Positions 1 through 12,781 of a stretch of 64,000 nt of DNA are shown here, in pieces. Positions within the stretch are counted from its first letter, which is position 1. The number at the start of each line of letters is the position of its first letter. Below the pieces are notes generated by a model that was given only the letters and a program-made list of their open reading frames with translations, did not search any database and was not told the DNA's origin. A program made the translations under genes and the position numbers. This DNA comes from Dryococelus australis (taxonomy: Eukaryota; Arthropoda; Insecta; Phasmatodea; Phasmatidae), in the NCBI GenBank assembly GCA_029891345.1, contig CM057000.1, forward strand, positions 139,856,163-139,920,162, in the 5' to 3' direction.

Positions 1-305
1 AATCGACCGGACAGTTTCCATACAAGGCACGTTTATAAGAATGGCAGAGCTGCGAAGTTATGGAAACAGGTCTAAGGATTTCAGAGCTGCAAAGTTATGG
101 AAACAGATATAAGGATTGCAGAGCTGCAAAGTTATGAAAACAGATATAAGGATTGCAGAGCTGCAAAGTTATGGAAACAGATCGGACAGTTTCCATACAA
201 GGCTCGTTCATAATAATGGCAGAGCTGCAAAGTTATGGAAACAGATCGGACAGTTTCCATACAGGACTCGTTTATAAGGATTGCAGAGCTGCGAGCCCGG
301 TGCTT
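1..305. repeat. VNTR with 37-bp and 64-bp units
   Basis: The motif cagagctgc recurs at about 45, 82, 119, 156, 220 and 284. The spacing is 37, 37, 37, 64 and 64 bp. The long unit is the short unit plus a 27-bp insert that contains cggacagtttccatac. The array runs off the left edge, so its full length is unknown. No coding role is seen; the open frame across it (153-341) follows the repeat. Confidence 0.9.
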
Positions 306-837
306 GTCTTCCCTTATCTCACCAAGCAGATGACGGAATAAGATGGCCCAGCTGATGAGGTTCGAGGCGCCGTAATCGTAATCTACTCAGACGATGGCAT
401 CTCAGCAGGTAAAGCCGCTCCTGTAGGGCCGACGATGGACTTACACTAGATATACACGTGGTCGTTTAGTAAAGTAATATAATAGATAACGTAAACGCTT
501 GCAGAGAAGGTTAAATTAAAGTAATATGCTCCCCCGATCCGATATAAACCATTGTATATATTATATATTGATTATATTGTAACATATATTTCATGTTTTA
601 AATATATTTGAAGTAGAAATGACTCCATTTGTGCTGCCTATATGTTACGTATACCCCTAACAGACTGCTCGACTAGTCCCTAATGCGAAGCCAAAACAGA
701 TGGGACACTATGTACTGTGAGTTGTGGGAAAAAAAATTTTGTCTTTTGCGATAGGTCTTTATAATGACCCAGGGCAAGCGTTTCGATGCTTTATAGTTGA
801 ATTAAATAGTGTCAGTAAAATTTTGTGAATACTGAAA
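306..837. other. no gene seen
   Basis: AT-rich sequence without a coding frame, RNA gene or repeat that I recognise. Confidence 0.5.
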
Positions 838-1055
838 TGATACATTTTGCTTTCTGTTTTTAATGAATATAAAAGTAAGAATGTGCACATTTGTACAATA
901 TTTACTTTTCAAATAATTTCGTGGATTTATTTGACCCGACGCATAGATGAAGTGATCAGGTGCATAACAATGTTAATTTTACGTAGGGTAGAAAAATATA
1001 CTATGTGCGTTCTTAATCAGGTCTTACAGAAGTGCTCAGTTTACCGTGAACAGCC
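838..1055 (-). mobile_element. TTCACGGTAAAGTGAGC MITE, truncated copy
   Basis: The right end, 1031-1055, is the inverted form of the family terminus (gtgctcagtttaccgtgaa then cagcc). The interior matches the copy at 9366-9778, including the stretch around gacgcatagatgaagtgat. The distal TIR is missing, so this copy is truncated. Confidence 0.75.
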
Positions 1056-1079
1056 TTCGCACTAGTCATTTGGATATAT

Positions 1080-1080
<1 letters not shown>

Positions 1081-1160
<80 letters not shown>
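1081..1160. repeat. (CA)n(TA)n microsatellite
   Basis: A compound dinucleotide run, CA repeats passing into TA repeats. It abuts the end of the MITE fragment at 1055. Confidence 0.95.
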
Positions 1161-1164
<4 letters not shown>

Positions 1165-3682
1165 TTTTAACTATGTCTTTTAATGCGTATCTGACGAATT
1201 TAATTAAACAAATATATGAGAAATAACTTGAAAGAGTTCTAAATGTTGTTGTGGGCCAAGTAAAGAAATTAATGTTTTAAAAAAAAAGCACTGCCCGTAT
1301 AGGATACGCTGTAGTCCTATGTAACAGCGTCCTCTGAAATTAGCAAAATTTGAAGCAGATGCGCAGTAGTTTATCACAAAACTTAAAATATTAGATATTT
1401 ATTTATCGATGCAAAGAGAAGTCGGAAAATATTCTCAAAGGCTTAGCGTAACAAAGTTCGCGAGCAAACAATTTCTGTCAAATAAATTCAGATCCCGGGT
1501 ATTTTGTTTCGTGTTGGTTGAAACGACAGCGATTAATACATGTTTTAATTTACTTACCTTCTAAATGTAGTGCAAGACAATGAGTGGTAGGCATATAATT
1601 CAGTAAAATAAATAATTTAATTTAAAAAAACCCGACTGCGACAAAATGTACGTACGGCTAAAAATATCGGCCTTATATATGGACAGTAGCGAGAAAAAAG
1701 TTTTGCGTTTATAGACATTATCGTGAAGATGAATTATTTAGAAATTCACAATACGCTGCACATAGTCGTATGCATACTTAAATATTAGTATCTGTAGTAG
1801 CTGTAATTTTATTCTTACTTAGTCGGTGTCGACGGATTTTCAACGAGAAAACTATTTATGGCGCTACAAAAATTAAGCCCTTTCGTAATTAGTTTCCATG
1901 AATTTTACTTGCAAAAGTAAAAATTAAAATTTGCAGTGAATGAAATACCAACAGTGATTAGTTATTAATTTCTACAGTTTAGTTTATGTCGTAGTTACAG
2001 ATCGTGAAAACCGAGCAAAGTGCTCCCTGAAATAAAGATTGCTTTTCGTTGAATTAATGACAGTTTTTTTTTTTCCCTCGAAAAATCGTTCATTTTAACG
2101 ACACAGACAAGTAAGGTTTCAATTTCCGCGACATGCGAAGCTTTCGCCATATTGATCTTCTCACCGCACGAGCAAAAATCGCAATTACTTACACCGAGGT
2201 AGCGACCACTTTAATGAAGAACCGTAAAAAGCGGTAAGTAATCTCGGAAATGGGACAAAAAAAAAACGCACACACACAAGAAGGCACATTTCACTGCAAG
2301 AAATATGTCACGTATGTATGAATACTCACATATGTGCAGCAGTAATATGAAGGCAGCACGTGCACATAGAGAAATCTTCATACATATTTCACTTTATTGT
2401 TCAGAGATGTAATTTCAGGAAAAGCCAAGGTGAGAGCACAGTGCCACTAATATGATGACGTTAATGCCACGTCGTCTTCGAACTCTTTGCATTGCTCAAT
2501 GAAACGCTAAATTGAATTTAACTGTGATGATTGGCATATGTATAAATATATATAGAATGTCTGAAATCCATGTAGTCATCAATGAATACGATTTCAATCA
2601 CAACTCTTTTAGCATACTTCAAGTGATTGGAAAATATTTATGAAACACAATATCGTGAATTTTATATTCAGTGTGGTTGAATGCAAAATATTCCTAACAA
2701 AATGTACGAAACTCTAATTTAAAAAAATTTGTTTCCTTAAATCAAACACTTTTAATTACTCAGTCGACTATCCTTGCAGGTGTTGAAATAATTAGGCTGT
2801 TTAGTAGCCAAAATATTTTATTCCTGATTTTAAGGATATTTTATAGTTTCGTAAAAGATTTTACCAATAATAATTTGAGAAAAATAGCAAATCGTTTGAA
2901 CACAAATATACTTAGTGATTTTTAAACGTAAATAAGAGTATTACAGCTTAAAGTTTTAATCAGTACAAATTTCAAAACTCTATTTTAACACTAATATTGG
3001 TTCGAGCTAGAGTGTTACTCTATATCCCGAGAGTGGCATGTTACCACGTTACTTGAAAATTCAATGCTTGGTCCACCTACATTAAGGGTTTAGCGACTAG
3101 TTAAATTTGAATTTCAATCTTACTTAAAAAGTTAAAATTGGACAGTGGCGAACCAAGTACTAAATAATAAAAAAACTCCACATCATTTTGATGACACAGA
3201 AAGTTATCTTGATTTATAACCTCTAGTATCAACTTTATTCAATGTCGATAAATTTACGCGAGAAAGATATAAATTAAAAATTTCAGTAGTTTTTTTTCAT
3301 TCATTTTTAAGAGGCCGTAATTTCCCGTAATTTGCTTAGTTTTTTAAAAAACTATTATTTTATGCGACAACTAAAAATATATTTATAATATGCTAAAAAT
3401 ACATACAGTAATTATAGCCGCTTAAACGCTCTTATGGGCGACGATATGGATTTTTTTGTTCGTAAGAACTCTGCGGTAGCCATTAAAAATACCTCTCCGA
3501 GCAGGAATCGGGTAAGTAGCGAGATGGGCGATATGGCATGAGGACTCGCCATACAGAACACCACACACGAACCGCAATGGACGACCGGACATTCTTACCA
3601 GTCCGTGGGCGACCTGCGGTAGCCGTCGTCTTTATTAACATCTTCCCGTGCAGAACTGCACCTCCAGGCAGTGTTGCCAACT
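1161..3682. other. no gene seen
   Basis: AT-rich, with short A/T homopolymers. The slightly GC-richer patch at 3480-3680 has a 65-codon minus-strand frame with no recognisable motif. No gene can be supported. Confidence 0.5.
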
Positions 3683-4534
3683 ATACTGTAAAAACAATTT
3701 GACGTAAAATTCCCTTACATGTAAGGGAAGCTAATTACCTCTTTAATGAAGAGTACATTTACATAACAAGTAAAGTACTATTTCCTAATTGTACGGAAAA
3801 AGTACCTGACAAAAGTGGGGGGCAAAATCTCATACAATTAAGGGAAAATTAACTCTATCGTATATTAAAATTAGATTTAAAAACCCGGAGTATTAGTATT
3901 GCTAATTTTTTATTACATTTATCCTCTGACAAACAGTAACCGAACCCTCAACACTAAAATCTTCAACACTTGTTGGTGGGTGGGCGCGAAACATACTCCT
4001 AAATCACGATAGGCCAATGCGCTATCCATTACACCATGACATTTCGACAGTATCACTGAAAACTAGTGTTATAAAGTATTGATTCTTCTGTTCGTCCTCT
4101 CACTTAGCTGTTGAGACAATGCTAGAGAGATGCACGCGTCGTAAGGTAATTTTTCCATCCATATATGGGATTTTCCACTGCTATGTACGTGAATATTACT
4201 CCAGAGTGCGGTAATTATAATTTATATATGTATATATAAAGCCATGTTGGGATGCTTGTATGACTAAACAATAAAAATTAGTTTTAAGGTAAATATATAT
4301 ATATATATATAGAAACAGCAAATATCAAATAGTTACAAATGGACGAGGTGATCCACACGTCATAAAGTAATTTTCCCATCCATGTATGGGATTTTCCACT
4401 ACCATGTACGTGAATTTTACTCCAGAGTGCGGTAATTTTACCTCACCAGTAAGGAAATCTATGTTTCCCCCACAAGTTTGCGAATATTATCTTACACTTA
4501 TCAGGTAATTTTCCCATTAGTTTTTACAGTGTAG
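3683..4534. mobile_element. TIR element with internal duplication
   Basis: The left end reads TACTGTAAAAAC near 3683, and the right end is its inverse, GTTTTTACAGTG near 4525. Both are next to TA, as expected for insertion at TA. A block around 4147-4210 (ccatccatatatgggatttt...gagtgcggtaatt) is repeated about 221 bp later at 4367-4440. There is no transposase, so the element is non-autonomous. A tRNA-like block lies inside it at 3975-4042. Confidence 0.6.
3975..4042 (-). other. tRNA-Arg-like pseudo-module
   Basis: On the minus strand the D-arm/A-box is nearly canonical (GGTGTAATGGATAGCGCATT), like arginine tRNAs. It is followed at tRNA spacing by a degenerate anticodon arm and a weak B-box. 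It is too eroded for a working tRNA and is best read as a tRNA-derived piece inside the 3683-4534 element. Confidence 0.5.
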
Positions 4535-4649
4535 TCTGCAGGTGCAACACCACAAACCTCCCAACATTATACTCCTTCAAATACTCTCAATCGTATATTA
4601 AAATACATTTTTTAGGCGTTGCAACGAAAAGATATGTTGATTAATTGAC

Positions 4650-4835
4650 GTATATAAGTAAAAGTTCAATTTAACGGAAAATGAGGTACTTTTATGTTAA
4701 CAGAAGCATATGACGCCTGTGATAGGTGGGCATATAGGAACCAACCAAAGGTGCCGTACACGGGGTAATTTTTCAAAGGTTTGATTCAAAACGCGTGAAG
4801 AAATCGTGAATGTACTATACAATAATATCAACAGA
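4650..4835 (+). repeat. interspersed repeat family R1, copy 1
   Basis: Shared with 5693-5890, 40905-41065 and (minus strand) 21775-21925. Common blocks are aaaagttcaatttaac, a gacgc-tgtgata stretch and ggggtaatttttcaaaggtt. Family identity is unknown. No coding capacity is seen. Confidence 0.7.
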
Positions 4836-5399
4836 CTAACACGACGGACGGTGTAAGGATTAATTTCAAACATTTTTCCTTATCAGTCTCTAGCCTTTGC
4901 TCTAGAGTTTGGTTCTGTACCAGTACATCATTAAACCTTGTCTTATGTAGACACCACGGTCGTAGGACAGCTATTGACACTAGCGTGAAAAGCTGCCACC
5001 CTAATTGACCGATATAGTTCGGGAAATAACTGCAAATCGCCACTATCAAACTAGTGCTGGGTTACTCTACTTGTGCTAGTTACATGCAAACTATAGTAAA
5101 AATTACAGTATTAATTATTAAAAAAGGTTATTTATATTTTTTGAGAATATTTTTTTATTGTTTCTGTTTGGTACGTCATAGTCATGTAATTTTGGAAGCT
5201 TGAGAAAAGCAGTAAGTCGATATTTTTGACAACTCTATATTGTAAAGCCGTCGTATTAGTGACAGACAGTTAGTTCTTCATTTCTTATGTAGTTATAATT
5301 ATCCCTACATAAAACATTGCGAAAGATCTATTTCAAGTGAGTTGACATTTTTATTAAGTTATCACGCGTATCATTACACGAAACCATAAAATATCCTTA

Positions 5400-5650
5400 T
5401 GATCAGGAAATCGCTTTGGCTTTTTGAACAGCCGGAAAGACATCAGTTATCTTCCATTCACGGTTACTTCCTACTTTTCTGAAGCTCTGCTAGAGTTCTA
5501 CTCCCAGGATATGATATTCCTCCGCTCCATGGAAACGAAGCTTATCTAAGCATAGAAAATAATACCAAAAAAACAACGCACTGCATTCGTGCACAGTCAG
5601 TGTAATAACATTTTGTGTAAGTACTATTTGTATTAGGCCTACACACCTGT
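5400..5650 (+). repeat. interspersed repeat family R2, copy 1
   Basis: Matches 51455-51625 in the same orientation: ttttctgaagctctgc-agagttctact, gatattc-tccgc, aaacgaagctta and cgcattcgtg appear in the same order. It lies just upstream of R1 copy 2, so R1 and R2 may be parts of one longer element. Confidence 0.65.
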
Positions 5651-5692
5651 TTTCTCTCTGTTTTTACCGACATTAATAATAAATTAAATAAT

Positions 5693-5890
5693 ATAATTAA
5701 TTGACAATATATTGGTAAAAGTTCAATTTAACCAAAAATTAACTACTTTTATGTTAGCAGTATCTTATGACGCTTGTGATACGTGGCATACTTAGGATAC
5801 AACCAAACACGTCATACATGGGGTGATTTTTCAAAGGTTTGATTCTAAAAGTGTGAAGAAACCGCGACTATATTATAATATGTAAATTAT
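5693..5890 (+). repeat. interspersed repeat family R1, copy 2
   Basis: Strongly similar to 4650-4835 across the whole stretch, e.g. aaaagttcaatttaacc and gatttttcaaaggtttgatt. The two copies lie about 1.05 kb apart in the same orientation. Confidence 0.75.
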
Positions 5891-8439
5891 TCCAAGTTTG
5901 AGCATCATCATTAGGCAACCCCGGAAACTAAAAAAAATAAAGATATTCTATTCCGTTTAGTTTTACGTTCTAACGATAAATTGAAAGTTTTCATTTTCGC
6001 CACACGTTAATCTGTAGACATTCATGACACCCAAAATTTCCTTTCCGTTGGTAAATTATAAGTGAATATTGACAACTTCCCTGAAGCTTAATTGAACTAT
6101 TTGCCAGCGGTATAATTAATTTATTACATGCACGGTAAAAAAAAAATATATCTTGTACAATTTTCTGAAGAAACATTTTGCAAATAAATTTTTTATAACA
6201 CTGCAAGTGTATTAGAATGAAGTTCACAAAGTGTGTGATGTATATAATAGAGGTACTCTTTATTTTGACAATTAAGTATTTTAGACTTTAGGTTCATTAC
6301 AAAAAAAAAAGAAGATATATCTTATCAAAACTTTAGTATGTTGACATATTTGTAGTAATTTACTTGCAGAAATACAAAAAAAAAAACATTTTTAAGTAGT
6401 AACCGAAAAGTATTTTGTAACACATGCAAACGTGTTTTACTTTGTAGTAGAATGACAGAAGTTATACACAGGCAGGTATCCAAGAGTTAAGTCATGAGTC
6501 TGGACCCATCCCAAAAGATAAAACCACTTTTGAGTAGACTGTAAGGAACTCTTTTGAGAGAGCAAGTGTCGTATTGCTCATGAACTGGTAGTGCTTGTAA
6601 TATCCCTTACAGCACATCCCTAGGCTCGTTCCTACATCCGTATAGTCCCTATTTTTATTAATGACATTAACATTTTTCAAATGCTGATTTTTTTAATGCA
6701 TGTTGTCGTGTAGTGTTTTACTGTGTATATTGATATCACTTATAAATGACTGCGGAGGCGGTACACTGAAAATGAACTCGTGCCAATAAGAGCTGATGCC
6801 CATGGGCGTAATTAGAATTTCAGTCAAACAGGGAAAAACATTGATTTTAAGGAAATTTTTTAAAAATATTTATGTGCTAATTGACTTCTTTTAATAATGT
6901 GGTTACATTTCACTCAGGGAACCCTTAATGAAATTTATTTGTGTTATGTAGAATATAATATATTTGGAAAATTTCTTTTCTTTGTATTTTCAAAGTTTCA
7001 ATACTTCTGCCGCCATCCCACAAGAGTACACCAATCCTCAGAACACTGGCCTATTTTCCCCTCTGTCGATTATTCCATGATTTTAAGAGAACAAATCTTG
7101 ACAATGTGGTGAAAATCTGCCACCACTTTTATTGGCTGATTTAGATCACGAAAGAGTCGCAGAGCGCTGTTATCAAGTTATTGCTAGCTTACATGCAAAT
7201 ATAGAGGTAAATATAATATGCATTCATAAAATATTTATTAATATCATGTTAGAATCTCTTCAAATTTTTTGTTCTCGATACATTAAATTAATGTGGTTTT
7301 GTAAGCTTATGAAAAGCAGTATCTATTTGTCAAAGAATACATGTAAATGTTACTAGGTAGAGCTAGTTTGGGGCTATAGAGTGAATATGAGTTAGTGATC
7401 ACTCCAGGTGCACAAAAACAGTCTCCGAGTAACATCATACTTCTTTTCTTTTCATACGACTAACATAAACGACGTGAATAGTAATCGAGGAAAGAAAATA
7501 TGTTTATGTAAACAAGTAATTTGAGTTACGTCTATGCCTACCCTAACAAATTTCTAACACGGTTTGATTAAATCGAAATTACTTAAAGTATTTTATTTCC
7601 ATAAAATAGCTTTCCTATTGATAATTAAGATGTATGGAAACAAGTTCGTCATTGCTGACAAGATGACTTTGGAAGTCGCGCCGCCCCGGTGTATGTAGAA
7701 GTTTGGTACATGCGCAGAAGACGAAGAATTTGTCTACCTCGTCTATGGTATACTGCGCTATATCTATACAAGAAACACGAAGTTTCGCTGTCTCCGCGCA
7801 GCTCTACACGGTTACGTCAAGAAGTTCAACATGAGTGACAGCTCGCGAAAGTTGGTAGATGGGCGAGTGTCGAGAGTTGCGCTTCCACACTTACAATAGT
7901 TTCCTATGCTTGTACAAGGAGTTTCTCGGAAACAAGATACAGAAGGTTTTTTTTTTGTGTGACTGTAAATAAATTAGTGTAAATTTCACAAACCTTTAGC
8001 GAGGAAAGAAACAAGCAAGTGTTGTCGACTTCATGATTATTACAAACGTTGAGCTAACTAAACAATGTTGTATTTTTTTTTTTCTGAAATAATGTGTCGT
8101 AAGTAAATAATATTTCAACTGTAGATTTACATGAATGTGTATTTGGCTACTAGTTTACAAATTATTTGTAACAAGTACAAACATATTTTACCGTGTAAAC
8201 ACAACTTAAGTCACGCCTCTCACCAAAATCCTCACTTACATAAACATAATCATAAAACTTTATACTACACATTACACAAAATAACTTATATACATGACAA
8301 TGATACTTGTAGCTGCAGTCGAATTCTGTTAAAGCCCTCTGCTTACAAATTCAATGAAGAGTGATTGTACCAACTTCTACGGAATGCCATTATTCACCAT
8401 TAGGGCACTTTGTATCGCCAACACGTGATGCTCTACTAT
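5891..8439. other. no supported gene
   Basis: AT-rich. At about 7132-7209 there is a short open stretch, with a residue run like LDHERVAERCYQVIASLHAN, that ends at a GTAAAT donor-like site. It could be an isolated exon but nothing else supports it. A GC-richer patch at 7670-7900 has no recognised gene. Confidence 0.4.
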
Positions 8440-8673
8440 ATGCTGTTCATAGTAAAGTGAGCACTTTTGAGGGCCTACTTACTTTTTTCCTATCAGCCAT
8501 TTTTTATCCTTCCGTCATCTTTTAAAATAAATATTGCCATATAAGTAATAAATTCAGTGTATATATTTCGCCGGACCCGAAAGTTAACGTCTAATACTAT
8601 GATAAAATATACGTCTTGACTATTATTCCAAATGAGAGGGCTTCGAAAAGTGCTCACTCTACTGTGAACAGCC
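8440..8673 (+). mobile_element. TTCACGGTAAAGTGAGC MITE, short subfamily
   Basis: Left end tgctgttcatagtaaagtga and right end tgctcactctactgtgaaca followed by gcc form inverted repeats. The 234-bp interior matches the copy at 54301-54505 (gtaataaattcagtgtatat, gactattattccaaatgaga) but not the long subfamily, so the ends are shared and the interior differs. Confidence 0.85.
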
Positions 8674-8739
8674 TGGTATGTTGTTCTTCTCCACTCATAT
8701 AATGAATTAATAGTGTAATTATGCTACTGTTGGCACCAG

Positions 8740-9280
8740 TGCCCATCGAGTCGTGGTCACGTGCCCAGAGGAGTTATCAGCGACGGTATATCGCATAAAC
8801 AGGCCAGATGAACGGGCGCCGCTCCGTGAGACACACTGCCCGCTGGCACGCGAGCCACGACTAGCAGCCAGGGGGTGGCGGACTGTATCTCCCGGGAGAT
8901 CCTGCAGGGGGTTTTGGAGGGGGGTGGTTCTCCACCGGGGTGGGGGGGGGGTGCAGCAGGGCGGTCCACCAGTCCATCAGCTGATAACCCGGGGCTTCTG
9001 GAGGAGGCCACCCCCAACCCCCTTCCATTCTTTCCGGCCTCAGAGATAACACCGCCATCTGGGCTTCTCCCGATCATCCAGAGCCGACGGCGATTTACAG
9101 CGCCCTCTGTGATACTATATATCGCTCTCCCAACCTCAGAACACCGCCGATGGCCTACTTGCCGACACCTAACATCGATCCAAGGTCTGTGCAGACTCAT
9201 AGACGTCGTTGGTTGGAGAGAAAGAGAGAGGGAGACACAGGAGAATCTTGGGCGGCTCTTAAGGGTTATCAAGCACCGCC
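8740..9280. other. GC-rich island, function unknown
   Basis: A sharply GC-rich block in AT-rich surroundings, with G-runs at 8930-8950. Long frames are open on both strands (171 codons minus, 142 and 98 plus), which is what GC-rich DNA does by chance. The proteins show low-complexity Pro/Gly/Arg and no known domain. On the minus strand a TATATAG motif near 9118 could mark a promoter. It could be a CpG island, an exon or a repeat fragment; I cannot choose. Confidence 0.4.
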
Positions 9281-9365
9281 GTTTTGGATTTTCACTATTA
9301 TAACAATAAGTTCCAGTTAAGATTGTTTAATTAAATTTTTCGCATGGCATGGCACAAATAATAAA

Positions 9366-9778
9366 GGCTGTTCACGGTAAAGTGAGCACTTAAGAAACGA
9401 ACCTTAGAAAAAAGACACTGCCCCTGCATACATATATTTTAACGGGCGCACTCGTTGACATTTGCCCAGTAAAGTTGGTGACGATGGAGGGGAAAGTAGT
9501 TCCATATATGAAAGTCAAATAAAAAGTGTTAGGTAACCATTTGTGATAACTTAAAATTGTCTTTCAGTTTAGGATTTTTAATGCATCGACGTGTAAAGAG
9601 GAGCAGATTTGAAAATAATTCTTAACTAATAATTTCACAGTTTCATTTGAACGACGCATGAATAAAGTGATAAGGCCCATGGCAATGTTGATTTCACATA
9701 TGGTGGAATAATACATAAAGTGAATACGAGTAGATCTTAAGCAGGGCTTTCAAAATTGCTCATTTTACAGTGAACAGC
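9366..9778 (-). mobile_element. TTCACGGTAAAGTGAGC MITE, full-length copy
   Basis: 413 bp bounded by GGCTGTTCACGGTAAAGTGA on the left and the diverged inverse, attgctcattttacagtgaa then cagc, on the right. The interior matches copies at 20625-21021 and 23890-24306 in the opposite orientation. There is no ORF. The TIR length suggests a non-autonomous DNA transposon; superfamily unassigned. Confidence 0.9.
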
Positions 9779-10019
9779 ATAGCTTCTAAAACTTTATCAA
9801 AGTATTGCAACTCTACTGCCTTTGTTGATTTTTGACTGGTGACTGCAGAAAATAAATAAATACTTTTTTCTTGCAGGTGGTTACAGAGAAGATACTGGCG
9901 ACAGCAGTCAAGCAGTGCATATTGTAGACCACGTGCAAAGCAGTGTCATTTGCCTTGTCGACACACGAAATAAAGTATGAAATCTGTTTTGCAAGTTGTG
10001 GTTAAAATTCCGTAAATCC

Positions 10020-10278
10020 GAAATGGCAGGGACTGATCCCCTTCAACAGCGTGGTCTCGAGAGGCGATGAGGGTGAAGCGAGGTGAGTGTGCTACTGAGC
10101 AGAGCCGGAATGCAGGGCGGTAGAAACGGGAGATACCCGAGGAAAAACCATTCGACCAGCAACATCGTCCAGGCACGATCGCCGCGTGCGAAAATCCTGG
10201 AGTGACCCGGTCAGGGATTGTGAACCCGGTTCGCCTTGGTGGGAGGCGAGCAGGCTAACCGCTCATCTACCGTGGTCC
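10020..10278 (-). mobile_element. tRNA-derived SINE
   Basis: Reading the minus strand from 10278 there is an A-box (gatgagcggttagcctgctc) and a B-box (gggttcacaatccc). A body shared with the copies at 24409 and 50691 follows (cgatc...gatgttgctggtcg, tcatcgcctctcgaga). The head resembles Leu/Ser-type tRNAs. The 76-codon frame across it is SINE sequence, not a gene. Confidence 0.85.
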
Positions 10279-10362
10279 ATCTTTGTATGAATAACAGCTT
10301 TGGTGTAGCTAGGAACTTCTCAAAGAAAGGGTTGCCTTGGCTGAAGAGACGGGAGAATGGTT

Positions 10363-10375
<13 letters not shown>

Positions 10376-10412
<37 letters not shown>
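10376..10412. repeat. (GA)n microsatellite
   Basis: An uninterrupted GA run, close to the tRNA-derived head of the SINE. Confidence 0.95.
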
Positions 10413-10414
<2 letters not shown>

Positions 10415-10729
10415 GCTGGCTCGTGCGTTAACTAAAAGGAATAATAACAGAAAATTAATTCAGAGTAAAATAAAATGCATCGTGGTTTATAGTAATTAAA
10501 ATGTTTATCATATTCAAAGGCTTATTATTAAAGTTAATTCTAATTGTAGACAACCTAAGATTTATAAAATTTTTTTGGGGAGAGAGGAGGTTCCTAAACA
10601 TCCCCTCACCTGACTAACGGGCCTATGATTTTTTAAAAATAATCTACATATATACATTCATGGAATGAATTTATCAGGAAAATTATTTCAATATGTAACA
10701 ACAATCTATATCAGCAGTGAATTAAGAGA

Positions 10730-10901
10730 TTTGGACGACTCTTAACATCGAGGTCTTGAGAGCCGATGAGGGTCATTGAAGTGAGTTTGGAGCAGCGCCG
10801 GAATGACCACATACCAAAATCCGGAGTTATCCGGTCGGGGATTGAGCCCTGATCGTCTTGGTGGAAGGCGAGCGGGCTAACCGCTCAGGCACAGTGGCCC
10901 C
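10730..10901 (-). mobile_element. tRNA-derived SINE, shortened
   Basis: From 10901 on the minus strand: A-box region cctgagcggttagcccgctc and B-box gggctcaatcccc. The tail is shorter than in the 10020-10278 copy. It is the same family and orientation, about 450 bp away. Confidence 0.85.
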
Positions 10902-12722
10902 AGTGTGTATCAGGAAAAATGCCACATTTGAGTCTTATCCAGATTTGATGTTATTTAATAAATATTTCCGAAATAATTATGCACTGGCGGCTTTAATGTT
11001 AATTTCGCTGCTAATTATAATGCTTCGTCGCATCGCCATTGGAAACAGTTTGTAAGTGGATATCCTGCAATTTTGCACAATAATTCATCGCCAAGCTAGA
11101 CATCACCCCAATTGCATACATTTTTAGTTTACGTGTCACAATTTCAGTTTCAGATGTATTATTGAATATTTTTGATTATAGATAATTTACAATTTACTAG
11201 TTGTTTAAAACTTTCGTATCTAAATTACACTGTGTTATTCCCTGCTTGCGAAAAGGCAAGAACTTATTGATAAAATATAAATACGTTCTCGGCATTTAAA
11301 ACTAGCAGATAACACACGATAAAAAATTTAGCAAAAAAAATATTTAACAATTCGTAACATACAAAAATTTTTATAAATGCAAATTGTCAGTAATTGCAAT
11401 GAATCCGAAATGATGACGCGAAAACGAATAGTTTGTGCCTTAAGGTGTCACCAGACCTTTGTTTATCCAACACACCCTGCAGGTGTCTCGGCTAATAGCG
11501 TACACATACCACTCTGGTGGCGTAATTCTATGTGCGGCCGAGTCGACCAGGATGAGGAGTTATGTCTGCGACAGCAGCCAATTACAACTGAACTACTCTA
11601 GGGTTTATATAGAGCTGCGAAGTTTTGGATGGTAATGATTTATAACACGAGACGGCAGTGTCTGCTTGTTAGTGAGATAGTTTCGTACGTCGAGAAGTGA
11701 CTATTTTCCAAAAACGGCATATGGATTTCTGAACTTTCCGTGTGAATATCTGTTCAAGCCACTTGCATCTGACTCATTCTAGTATCTTGTCCAAAGCATA
11801 TTTTTTTCACTATTTCAAGGATAGGTGATTGGCTACCACAGTTTATTATAAAAATTTTGTACAAATATTACGAAAGAAACACTGCAATTTGTCCTTCGAG
11901 TAAAAAACAGTTTCACTTTTTATTGTAACTAGAAAAGGCTAGGTACGTAAGAGAAAAATTTTATTAGTGTTCCTAGGTTTCAGTTTACAGTGAAACTCTC
12001 TTGTGGTTAATTGAACAAAGTGGCAGAGAGTATTAGGTGCTTTACAAATCTGTTGCTAAACATTTTTGCCACATTATCAGTCGTCCTGATTATTTCTGTA
12101 GTGAGTAAATTCCGGAGATCATAGAGGCAACAAAGGCGTAGTGACGTAAAGTTGTTTTACATTACTGAATGAATAACAGATTTTAGCCTAACATTTGTGC
12201 TATGAAAGAATTTATGTAATAATTGTACATCATAATTTTGCTGCATACTCACTGCTGGGAGACAACGCAGCATGTGACAATAGCGTTGCAAAGCAACGCT
12301 TCTTTTTGAAATTAATTTAACCGAGATATTTTAATGCTCAATAAGAATATGGTTAAAAAGGCTTTTTTTTTTTTTTTTACACGGAATGCTTCCCTTATTA
12401 ATCAATATTTATTTTCGGCACAGCAATGTTATACAGAAATGTAATATAAAAAAATTATGAGGCGCGTTATTTTGCACGCACAACTTAGTTTATAAGCTCT
12501 GAACAGAAGAAGTTTAGACGGTCGTGAAGAAAATGTGGGGCAAAATATGCATCATTACAGGAATATAAACACTTTCATCACTGATAAAGAGAAAACGTAT
12601 GTACAGCATTTAAATGAAAAGCATAATGTTTCGTATTCAAAATTATGACTTAAAAATAGTTCTTAGTTCATATTTTATAATCGTAAATTGTCATCTACAG
12701 AAGAAATGCTATTCTTTGAAAA

Positions 12723-12724
<2 letters not shown>
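10902..12724. other. no gene seen
   Basis: AT-rich. A 74-codon frame at 11377-11601 has mixed composition and no motif. Nothing else is recognised. Confidence 0.5.

Positions 12725-12779
<55 letters not shown>
12725..12779. repeat. (TA)n microsatellite
   Basis: Pure TA repeat. It generates an Ile-Tyr frame that is not a gene. Confidence 0.95.

Positions 12780-12781
<2 letters not shown>

Noticed and set aside
1-305. CRISPR array
   Set aside because: Repeats are contiguous VNTR units without unique spacers, and the genome is eukaryotic.
7132-7356. Exon with LDHERVAERCYQ and a GTAAAT donor
   Set aside because: Only about 25 residues are coding-like, no clean acceptor is seen and no second exon follows; noted only in the intergenic entry.
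8757-9272. 171-codon minus-strand ORF
   Set aside because: Opposite-strand frames of 142 and 98 codons overlap it in GC-rich DNA, and no domain is visible; chance frame.
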